Shown here piece after piece: positions 1 through 5,515 of a stretch of 5,515 bases of DNA (positions within the stretch are counted from its first letter, which is position 1; each line of letters opens with the position of its first letter). Under the pieces are notes generated by a model. That model was not told the origin of the DNA and made no database searches. It was given only the letters and a program-made list of their open reading frames with translations. The DNA lies in the NCBI GenBank assembly GCA_029051965.1, contig JAIDJZ010000043.1, forward strand, positions 3,606-9,120, read 5' to 3'. This stretch comes from Paramuribaculum sp. GTDB lineage: Bacteria; Bacteroidota; Bacteroidia; Bacteroidales; Muribaculaceae. Made by a program: the position numbers and the translations under genes.

Positions 1-57
1 TATCGGGCTGAGACAGCAGTTCTCAACCACAATAAAATCCTTTATTTCTTTTTTCAT
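1..57 (-). CDS. 5' end of an unidentified gene running off the left edge (partial; PyrK-like N-terminus possible)
   Basis: Reading leftward from the ATG at 55-57, 19 codons stay open to the window edge and give MKKEIKDFIVVENCCLSPI. The start is supported less by length than by context: a consensus Bacteroidetes promoter (84-115) sits about 27 nt upstream, and a probable terminator of the preceding operon lies just beyond that. The pattern KK-x-I-x-D-x3-V-x-EN-x2-L resembles, from memory, the first residues of Bacteroidales dihydroorotate dehydrogenase electron-transfer subunits (PyrK, an FAD/2Fe-2S protein of pyrimidine synthesis). The diagnostic flavin and cysteine motifs would lie outside the window, so this identity is a guess. 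That a gene starts here is fairly likely; what it encodes is open. Confidence 0.6.
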   Translation of the reverse strand, partial: MKKEIKDFIVVENCCLSPI

Positions 58-83
58 GATCGGGGAATGAAATTTATTTTATG

Positions 84-115
84 CAAAATTAATGATTCCG
101 GCATAGTTTTACAAA
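84..115 (-). promoter_or_regulatory. Consensus Bacteroidetes promoter for the left-edge gene
   Basis: On the minus strand TTTG (112-115) is followed after exactly 20 nt by TAATTTTG (84-91). This is a full match to the known Bacteroidetes primary-sigma consensus TTTG-N19-21-TAnnTTTG. Transcription would start near 77-80, giving a leader of about 20 nt before the ATG at 55-57. The placement between the operon terminator and the next start codon is what a real promoter should show. Confidence 0.8.
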
Positions 116-141
116 CGTCAGACCATATAGAAATGATAGAA

Positions 142-179
142 ATGGCGGGACCGCGCAAAGTTTTGCGAAATCCCGCCAT
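142..179 (-). terminator. Hairpin terminator of the glycogen operon
   Basis: Outer arms ATGGCGGGA (142-150) and TCCCGCCAT (171-179) are perfectly complementary over 9 bp. Inside them, CGCAA and TTGCG add a 5 bp inner stem after a 3-by-3 internal loop. The hairpin begins about 23 nt past the phosphorylase stop codon in the direction of transcription. The leftward transcript continues into a U-rich but interrupted stretch (TTCTATCATTTC), so the tract is imperfect. It lies between the operon end and the next promoter, which supports a terminator role. Confidence 0.65.
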
Positions 180-202
180 ATCGTATCATTTGAGGCCGAA
201 TA

Positions 203-2761
203 TTATCCGATCCACTTCACATAAGCGAAGTCCTGACGATGGGGAAGATTCGGATTGACCGGAACAATGCGGTATGCATAACGGTAAACGCCCGGATCCT
301 TAACCTCATCTGCGAGTTCGTAGGTCACGACATTTCCTTCCTCTGCAACAACCTTGAACGGAGCGACAGAGTGGAGATGTTCAACGCCGTCCTCAACCTG
401 ATAGGACACAGATTCGAGACCAAGATCACGGCCAAGACCATTAGTGTCTACCTTGATGCGGACATTGAACTTATTGCCGGTGAAACACTGCTTCGGACCT
501 GAGCCTTCAATGTCAAGCACTCGGACACCATCCCACGCGTCAACGACTTTATTCTTCCAGGCAACGATCTCCTTAGCAAGCGCATAGTCATCGGCCTTGA
601 GCTTGCCGAAACGAGCAGCTTCAGGATCGTAGAAGCGTTCGATATAATCGTCGATCATGCGCTTCATTGTGAAATGAGGTGCGATATGACCGATTGAGCG
701 CTTGATATACTGCACCCACTCGGGCGAATAGCCCTTCGAGTTCTTGGCGAAATAAAGCGGGATAATTTCATTTTCAAGCATGGCGTAGATCGTAGCAGCG
801 TCGAGTTTGTCCTGCTGAGCCTGATCCGTGTACGTACGCTTGTCTGTAAGCGCCCATCCGGCCTGCTCATTGAAACGATAGCCTTCATACCACCATCCAT
901 CAAGCACAGAGAAATTGAGCACACCGTTCATCTCTGCCTTTTCGCCAGACGTACCGGATGCCTCGAGCGGACGTGTCGGAGTATTGAGCCAGATGTCAAC
1001 ACCAGTGACAAGACGCTTTGCAACGACCATATTGTAATCCTCGAGGAAAATGATCTTACCGATAAATTCCGGACGACGTGAAATCTCCATGATATGTTTG
1101 ATCAGACCCTGACCGGCACCATCTGCCGGATGAGCTTTTCCGGAGAACACGAACTGAACGGGGAATTTCTCATTATTAACAATCTTGGCCAGACGGTCAA
1201 GGTCGGTGAAGAGAAGGTGAGCACGTTTGTAAGTTGCGAATCGACGTGCAAAACCGATGATCAGAGCGTTGGGGTTGATTTTTTCGAGAACGCTGACAAC
1301 AGCCGAGGGATCGCCCTGGTTAGCAAGCCATTTAGCCTTGAAGTCACGCTTCACGAAGTTGATGAATTTATTCTTCATCTGAGTACGCATTTCCCAGATA
1401 GCCTCATCGGGGCATTCGAAAATGCCGCTCCATGCATTGGGATCGCTCTGATTGTCAAACACCTGTTCTCCCAGATGTTCCGCATAGAAGCTCTTCCATT
1501 CGGAAGCAGCCCATGTCGGCATGTGAACACCGTTCGTAACGTAGCCAACGTGGCTTTCTTCCCAGCTGTAACCTTTCCAGATTCCGGCAAACATCTTCTT
1601 CGAAACCTCGCCGTGAAGCCAGCTGACACCATTGGCCTCCTGACATGTGTTGAGAGCAAACACACTCATCGAGAAGCGCTCGTTTGTATCAGGATTCTCG
1701 CGACCCATATTCATAAGGTCAGCCCACGAAATACCGAGCTTTTCGGGATACTGGTGCATATACTTATAGAAGAGCGACTCGTCGAAATAGTCGTGTCCGG
1801 CAGGCACCGGTGTATGAACCGTATAGAGCGACGAGCTGCGCACCATTTCCAGAGCCTCATCGAAATTGAGACCTTTCTCCTGAACGAAATCGACAAGACG
1901 CTGGAGGTTGAGCAGAGCTGCGTGACCCTCATTACAGTGGTAGATTGTATTTTCAATGCCAAGACGCTTGAGCATGAGCACACCGCCGACACCGAGAAGA
2001 TACTCCTGTTTGATACGGTTTTCCCAGTCACCGCCATAAAGCTTATGAGTGATCGGACGGTCGAATTCGCTGTTCATATCGAAGTCGGTATCCATCAGAT
2101 AGAGCTTCATACGGCCGACATTGACACGCCATACGTGGCTGTAGATGATACGGTCGTGGAAGGGGACTTCGAGAATCATGGGCGAACCGTCTTCTTCAAG
2201 AACCTGCTCGATAGGAAGCTGGTTGAAGTTCTGAGGTTCATAGTTGGCAATCTGCTGGCCATCGACCGAAAGCGACTGGGTGAAATAGCCGTAACGATAG
2301 AGGAAGCCGACTGCGGTCATGTCTACGCGGCTGTCGGAAGCCTCCTTGATATAGTCGCCTGCGAGTACACCGAGACCGCCCGAATAAATCTTCAGACAGT
2401 TGCACAGACCATACTCCATCGAGAAGTAGCTGACCGACGGAATGTCATTGCGCATCGGCTTAGACATATAATCATTGAATGATGCATAGACGCGTTCGAT
2501 ACGGTCCATCATTTCCTTATCATTCTGAATCTCCGACAGACGCTCTGAGCTAAGGCGCTGAAGCACCATCACAGGGTTTTCACCCGTCGAACGCCAGAGA
2601 TCGGGATTGATGTCGCGAAACAGCGATTTTGCTTCGCTGTTCCAAACCCACCAGAGGTTTTTCGACATTACGTCAAGAGCTTTAAGCCTGTGGGGGAGTT
2701 CGGCAATGACTGTTGCGTCATGCCATACAGGAACATTGGTTTGACTAACTTTGATTTTCAT
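203..2761 (-). CDS. glgP: Alpha-glucan (glycogen) phosphorylase, GT35 family with DUF3417 N-terminus
   Basis: An 852-residue cytoplasmic enzyme that cleaves alpha-1,4-glucan ends with phosphate to release glucose-1-phosphate. The N-terminal part (about 10-105, including NLWWVWN at 35-41) is the DUF3417 region typical of the short bacterial and archaeal alpha-glucan phosphorylase branch, not the E. coli GlgP or muscle type. Visible active-site motifs are NEGH (277-280), HTPVPAGHD (316-324, with the His expected at the donor site), [12 protein letters not shown] (503-514, with R507 and K512 aligning to phosphate-binding residues) and [14 protein letters not shown] (600-613), in which K608 should carry pyridoxal phosphate. 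A beta-rich tail (about 745-852) ending near DFAYVKW is usual for this branch. The ATG at 2759-2761 begins [13 protein letters not shown], which fits Bacteroidales homologues as I remember them. It lies 40 bp after the synthase stop, so the two are probably co-transcribed. All key motifs are intact and no frameshift is seen. Confidence 0.95.
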   Translation of the reverse strand: MKIKVSQTNVPVWHDATVIAELPHRLKALDVMSKNLWWVWNSEAKSLFRDINPDLWRSTGENPVMVLQRLSSERLSEIQNDKEMMDRIERVYASFNDYMSKPMRNDIPSVSYFSMEYGLCNCLKIYSGGLGVLAGDYIKEASDSRVDMTAVGFLYRYGYFTQSLSVDGQQIANYEPQNFNQLPIEQVLEEDGSPMILEVPFHDRIIYSHVWRVNVGRMKLYLMDTDFDMNSEFDRPITHKLYGGDWENRIKQEYLLGVGGVLMLKRLGIENTIYHCNEGHAALLNLQRLVDFVQEKGLNFDEALEMVRSSSLYTVHTPVPAGHDYFDESLFYKYMHQYPEKLGISWADLMNMGRENPDTNERFSMSVFALNTCQEANGVSWLHGEVSKKMFAGIWKGYSWEESHVGYVTNGVHMPTWAASEWKSFYAEHLGEQVFDNQSDPNAWSGIFECPDEAIWEMRTQMKNKFINFVKRDFKAKWLANQGDPSAVVSVLEKINPNALIIGFARRFATYKRAHLLFTDLDRLAKIVNNEKFPVQFVFSGKAHPADGAGQGLIKHIMEISRRPEFIGKIIFLEDYNMVVAKRLVTGVDIWLNTPTRPLEASGTSGEKAEMNGVLNFSVLDGWWYEGYRFNEQAGWALTDKRTYTDQAQQDKLDAATIYAMLENEIIPLYFAKNSKGYSPEWVQYIKRSIGHIAPHFTMKRMIDDYIERFYDPEAARFGKLKADDYALAKEIVAWKNKVVDAWDGVRVLDIEGSGPKQCFTGNKFNVRIKVDTNGLGRDLGLESVSYQVEDGVEHLHSVAPFKVVAEEGNVVTYELADEVKDPGVYRYAYRIVPVNPNLPHRQDFAYVKWIG

Positions 2762-2801
2762 CTTATTTTATTAATCAGTGTTTATATTATTCGTAGGTTA
2801 A

Positions 2802-4439
2802 TTAATTGCGGGCTGCCGCATTCGACAGCGCTATATCAAATGCTGTTTCATAGAAAGCGGCAAACTGTTCCCACTTCGCGCAGGAAGCTGTTTCGCGTGC
2901 TTTCTCTGCAATCTTCTTTTCTTCCGCAGCGCCACATCCGCAAAGGAACTCCAGCGAGCGGGCTATAGACTCTGCGACCATCTCATAATTACTGTCGGTC
3001 CGGTCAACCACCACCACTCCGCAGTTCTCAAAGTCATTGGTGAACGTCCGGCAAACCCACTGTCCGAAACCGGACAGCGAAGTTGTGATTGTGGGGACTC
3101 CGAAGGCCACACTCTCAAGCGGCGTATAACCCCACGGCTCATAGTACGACGGGAAGACAGTCGCATCCATTCCGATCAGCAGATCATAATAAGGCTTGTT
3201 GAATATGCCGTCTGCGCCATTGAGATAGCACGGCGTATAGATAACCGTCACCGTTCCGTTGGGATCAAGCCCGCGCATCCTGCAAAGGATTGCATCATCG
3301 CCGGGATTATGGACCGTATGGGTCATATACGGAGATGGCAGATTGGCAGAAACGCCCTCGGCGAGGGATTCAGACAACGCCTGCTGAGGCGCCTCACACC
3401 AGGCCGGCACCATTACAAACGCAACTATATCACGTCGATGTTCCTTTGCCGACAGTTTTGCCATTGCATCAAGGAACACATCAAGGCCCTTGTTTCGGTA
3501 CTCGCAACGGCCGGAAGTCGCCACAAGAAATGCATCGTCACTGATGACCTTTCCGGTCAGGCTGCGCACGACTGTAAGCAACGTTTCACGTGCCGTCTTT
3601 CTGGCCGAGGCAAATTTAGTCTTAGCCGGAACAAAGTTCGGCTCAAACCCGTTGGACGTAACGACATCAGGCTTCCGTTCAAGAAGCTGTTCGCACTCGC
3701 GGGCCGTGATTTCGCTGACGGTGGTGAAACAGTCCGACTGGTGAGCTGCTGCTTTTTCAAGAGAATGTTTCGACTCCATATTGAGCTCACGCGCCATCTG
3801 ATCTCCGTTGTAGCCGGCCATATAATCATAGAGAGGCTTTCCGTTGCCGCAGATACTGCGTCCGATGCTCGTCGCATGAGTCGTGAAAACCGTAGCGACT
3901 TCAGGCAGACGCCACTTCACATAAAGAAGCCCCATTCCGGTTGTCCATTCATCGAAGTGGGCAATCACCTTCTTGCCGGCAAGCTTGAAATGGTCATAGA
4001 GGCTTTCGATCACCAGACCGGCTGCATGAGAAAACGCACAAGCCTCGTCATAGTCTCCATAGGCATGCAGAGAGTCAACGCCGAAACGATTCCACATCTC
4101 GCCGTAGAACTCATCCTTTACAGCATACATGCCGTCGAACTTAACCAGAATGGCAAGCGGCTTGCCCGGCACGTCCCAGCGACCGACTCTGACAGAAACT
4201 CCGTCAGGGAACTGCGCTGTATTTTTCCAATCTTTTAAAAGTGTTCTGGATTCTTTGAAAAATGGAGAAGGATTCTCTTTTGTCCACACGTCCGGACCGA
4301 CAAAGACAAGCTTGTCGCCATATAGTTTGTGCAACGTCTTAGACTTGGTGGAAAGAACCGTATAAATTCCTCCAATCTTATTGCAAACCTCCCATGATGT
4401 CTCAAACAGCATGTCAAGGTTTTCGTGATTTTCAATCAT
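2802..4439 (-). CDS. Glycogen synthase, eukaryote-like GT3 family
   Basis: A 545-residue retaining glucosyltransferase that extends alpha-1,4-glucan chains from a nucleotide-glucose donor. GT3 enzymes classically use UDP-glucose; the donor here is inferred. The N-terminal Rossmann domain opens with FETSWEVCNKIGGIYTV (12-28), the donor/acceptor loop of GT3 synthases, and includes FTTHATSIGR (185-194). The C-terminal domain carries SGRCEYRNKGLD (309-320), with basic residues for the nucleotide phosphates, and YYEPWGYTPLE (432-442), where E434 and E442 form the E-x7-E pair of retaining GT-B enzymes, followed by GVPTITT (447-453). These differ from the KTGGL motif of bacterial GT5 GlgA. The frame stays open upstream to an ATG at 4563-4565, but the ATG at 4437-4439 is preferred: conserved sequence begins only there, and a strong promoter lies inside the would-be extension. 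It is the first gene of the unit. The phosphosites of eukaryotic synthases are not evident. Confidence 0.93.
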   Translation of the reverse strand: MIENHENLDMLFETSWEVCNKIGGIYTVLSTKSKTLHKLYGDKLVFVGPDVWTKENPSPFFKESRTLLKDWKNTAQFPDGVSVRVGRWDVPGKPLAILVKFDGMYAVKDEFYGEMWNRFGVDSLHAYGDYDEACAFSHAAGLVIESLYDHFKLAGKKVIAHFDEWTTGMGLLYVKWRLPEVATVFTTHATSIGRSICGNGKPLYDYMAGYNGDQMARELNMESKHSLEKAAAHQSDCFTTVSEITARECEQLLERKPDVVTSNGFEPNFVPAKTKFASARKTARETLLTVVRSLTGKVISDDAFLVATSGRCEYRNKGLDVFLDAMAKLSAKEHRRDIVAFVMVPAWCEAPQQALSESLAEGVSANLPSPYMTHTVHNPGDDAILCRMRGLDPNGTVTVIYTPCYLNGADGIFNKPYYDLLIGMDATVFPSYYEPWGYTPLESVAFGVPTITTSLSGFGQWVCRTFTNDFENCGVVVVDRTDSNYEMVAESIARSLEFLCGCGAAEEKKIAEKARETASCAKWEQFAAFYETAFDIALSNAAARN

Positions 4440-4469
4440 AAATTTCTTCAACTGAATAAAATTTCGATG

Positions 4470-4501
4470 CAAAGTTACAACTTTTTTGCCTAAACACCTA
4501 A
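4470..4501 (-). promoter_or_regulatory. Promoter of the glycogen synthase-phosphorylase operon
   Basis: The minus strand reads TAACTTTG (4470-4477), an exact match to the Bacteroidetes -7 box TAnnTTTG. A weaker -33 element, TTAG (4498-4501, consensus TTTG), lies 20 nt upstream. Transcription would begin near 4463-4466, leaving a short A/T-rich leader of about 25 nt before the ATG at 4437-4439. No Shine-Dalgarno sequence is evident, which is normal in this phylum. The site lies within the alternative long reading of the synthase and argues against the ATG at 4563-4565. Confidence 0.65.
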
Positions 4502-4613
4502 AAACGACGCGATTCTTGTTGAAGATCTTTCGGCGAACACCCCCGAAACCCGCATCAATAGCCAAAAAATCGATAATTCACATTCTCATGATGGCCATCT
4601 GAAATCTTTTTGC

Positions 4614-4621
4614 TATTATTG
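4614..4621 (+). promoter_or_regulatory. Possible -7 box for the guanine deaminase-like gene
   Basis: TATTATTG differs from TAnnTTTG at one informative position and lies 84 nt before the deaminase start. No TTTG is found at the expected upstream spacing. An alternative is TCATCTTG (4652-4659, two differences) with TTTG at 4626-4629, but its spacing of 22 nt is slightly long. The gene needs a promoter in this region because its neighbour is divergent; which of these is used cannot be told by eye. Confidence 0.25.
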
Positions 4622-4705
4622 CATGTTTGTAAATAGAGTTCACACTCATGTTCATCTTGCAAAAACGACCACTCATCCAATTATCCAGCTAAAAAACAAC
4701 CAATT

Positions 4706-5221
4706 ATGACAAATCAACCCACTGAAACATCCACAAACAGCCCGTCTCAGAAAGAGCTCGACGCCAAATTCATGCAACTCGCGATCGATCTTTCCAACGA
4801 AAACATCGACAGCGGAGGAGGCCCGTTTGGCGCTGTCATAGTTAAAAATAACAAAATAATAGCCACAGGTGTCAACCGAGTGACAGCCGACAACGACCCG
4901 ACAGCACACGCCGAAGTCAACGCGATCCGAAACGCATGTCGCAGCCTTCAGGACTTCTCCCTACAAGGCTGCACGGTCTATTCCTCCTGCGAGCCTTGCC
5001 CGATGTGCCTGAGCGCCCTCTATTGGGCACGCGTTGCCCGAATCGTCTTCGGAAACACCAAAGAAGACGCAAAAGCCATCGACTTCGACGACTCCTTCAT
5101 CTACGGGCAGATCAATCTCGACATCAGCCGCAGATCGCTCCGCTGCGAAAACCTGATGCGCGACGAGGCCAACAAGGTCTTCCGCCGTTGGTCCGAAAAA
5201 GACGACAAAGTCCCCTACTGA
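4706..5221 (+). CDS. guaD: Guanine deaminase-like nucleobase deaminase (CDA fold, GuaD type)
   Basis: A 171-residue zinc hydrolase of the cytidine deaminase superfamily, predicted to convert guanine to xanthine and ammonia in purine salvage or catabolism. Motifs match the small Bacillus GuaD type: GGGPFGAVIVK (37-47), GVNRVT (55-60), DPTAHAEVNAIR (64-75) with zinc ligand H68 and proton-shuttling E70, and SCEPCPMC (94-101) with ligands C98 and C101. DFDDSFIY (126-133) separates it from TadA tRNA deaminases; D129 aligns with a GuaD active-site aspartate. The chain ends in tyrosine (VPY), as the Bacillus enzyme does, where the C-terminal segment caps the active site. It is about 15 residues longer than the 156-residue Bacillus protein, mostly through a polar N-terminus rich in T, N, S and Q (2-16). 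No later start fits, since M23 falls inside the first helix. It stands alone, divergent from the glycogen unit. Activity on other purines or related bases cannot be excluded. Confidence 0.88.
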   Translation: MTNQPTETSTNSPSQKELDAKFMQLAIDLSNENIDSGGGPFGAVIVKNNKIIATGVNRVTADNDPTAHAEVNAIRNACRSLQDFSLQGCTVYSSCEPCPMCLSALYWARVARIVFGNTKEDAKAIDFDDSFIYGQINLDISRRSLRCENLMRDEANKVFRRWSEKDDKVPY

Positions 5222-5232
5222 GCAAATGCGCC

Positions 5233-5247
5233 GGAGGCAGAACCTCC
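5233..5247 (+). terminator. Weak hairpin downstream of the deaminase gene
   Basis: GGAGG (5233-5237) and CCTCC (5243-5247) can form a 5 bp stem with a 5 nt loop, 11 nt after the deaminase stop codon. The following bases (TCATTATACATTATAA) are A/T-rich but not a U-tract, so termination here would be weak. The larger inverted repeat just downstream may serve as the actual terminator. Confidence 0.3.
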
Positions 5248-5260
5248 TCATTATACATTA

Positions 5261-5446
5261 TAAGTAAGTGTTCAAATTTAATTTATACAATCTGCGAGCT
5301 TATTTTTTAGCCGATTCCGGTGCGGAGGGAAGGAGAATATCGAGATATTCGACTGATCGACAATCCGGAAGCGGCAGAAAAGAAGCAGCAGATTGTATAA
5401 AAGATTTTCGTTCTCTTACTATCGTTTAAATTTGAACTCTTACTTA
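5261..5446. repeat. Long imperfect inverted repeat, MITE-like or decayed insertion element
   Basis: Three nested arm pairs are visible. Positions 5261-5281 pair with 5426-5446 at 20 of 21 positions. Positions 5282-5295 pair perfectly with 5388-5401 (TTTATACAATCTGC against its complement). Positions 5310-5320 pair with 5365-5375 at 10 of 11. The stretches between the last two pairs are also related apart from small indels, and a perfect 7 bp palindrome (GAATATC / GATATTC, 5335-5350) lies in the centre. The right arm carries 24 extra bases (5402-5425), within which CTCTTACT (5413-5420) repeats part of the right terminus (5437-5444). Ends reading GTAAG inward recall the GTAA termini of IS66-type elements, but I see no 8 bp target duplication and no transposase. 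A miniature transposable element, an IS remnant or a structured 3' UTR are all possible. Confidence 0.75.
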
Positions 5447-5515
5447 ACTGAATTGGGGTGTTGTGTGCTGTTGTATTAAATTACCTTATCATCGCATCTC
5501 TCCGGCGCTTTTTGC

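Noticed and set aside
67..258. A 63-codon plus-strand frame starting MKFILCKIND
   Set aside because: It crosses the leftward promoter, the terminator hairpin and the end of the phosphorylase gene, and its sequence resembles no family.
1094..2482. A 462-codon open frame on the plus strand, antisense to the phosphorylase gene
   Set aside because: It lies entirely within a gene whose catalytic motifs are all intact, its translation shows no recognisable family, and long antisense frames arise from codon bias at this base composition.
2762..2801. Possible separate promoter for the phosphorylase gene
   Set aside because: The 40 bp gap is A/T-rich, but no TAnnTTTG box with a properly spaced TTTG is found, so co-transcription with the synthase is the simpler reading.
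3309..4238. A 309-codon open frame on the plus strand, antisense to the glycogen synthase gene
   Set aside because: It is fully inside a well-conserved GT3 coding region, is rich in R, H and C with no domain visible, and is best read as a shadow.
4936..5310. A 124-codon plus-strand frame and an opposing minus-strand frame (4961-5251) over the deaminase gene
   Set aside because: Both overlap the zinc-site coding region of the deaminase in other phases, and their R/L- or V/A-rich translations are typical shadows.
5447..5515. Possible promoter or start of a downstream gene at the right edge
   Set aside because: TACCTTAT (5482-5489) only loosely resembles a -7 box, no start codon with an open frame is convincing, and the window ends too soon.
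5222..5515. CRISPR array, tRNA or attachment site in the right intergenic region
   Set aside because: There are no regularly spaced direct repeats, no cloverleaf and no tRNA 3' end; the repeats present are inverted arms of one element.

Overview
The window looks like chromosomal DNA from a Bacteroidales bacterium; a gut Muribaculaceae- or Bacteroides-like genome is my best guess. Three things point there. Two leftward promoters match the Bacteroidetes primary-sigma pattern (TTTG, about 20 nt, TAnnTTTG). The starts lack clear Shine-Dalgarno sequences. The glycogen synthase is of the eukaryote-like GT3 type, in the form I associate with Bacteroidales, next to a DUF3417-bearing phosphorylase.

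Layout. Positions 1-57 (minus) hold the first 19 codons of a gene leaving the left edge, with its promoter at 84-115. A hairpin at 142-179, a probable terminator, separates it from a two-gene minus-strand glycogen unit: synthase (2802-4439), then a 40 bp gap, then alpha-glucan phosphorylase (203-2761). The promoter of this unit lies at 4470-4501. A 266 bp divergent intergenic region (4440-4705) leads to a plus-strand guanine deaminase-like gene (4706-5221). The last 294 bases (5222-5515) have no recognised gene. They contain a compact, long imperfect inverted repeat (5261-5446) that looks like a MITE or decayed insertion element, or alternatively a large RNA hairpin.

How the genes work together. 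Synthase and phosphorylase catalyse opposite steps of glycogen metabolism, chain elongation from a nucleotide sugar and phosphorolytic release of glucose-1-phosphate. Shared transcription suggests their balance is set mainly at enzyme level. The deaminase belongs to purine salvage or catabolism (guanine to xanthine plus ammonia) and is unrelated to the glycogen unit apart from sharing the divergent intergenic region. The partial left gene has an N-terminus reminiscent of PyrK-type dihydroorotate dehydrogenase electron-transfer subunits, but 19 residues are too few to name it.

Most of the window is ordinary housekeeping metabolism. I see no defence system, CRISPR array, tRNA or rRNA. The part least explained by known genes is the inverted-repeat element at the right end.
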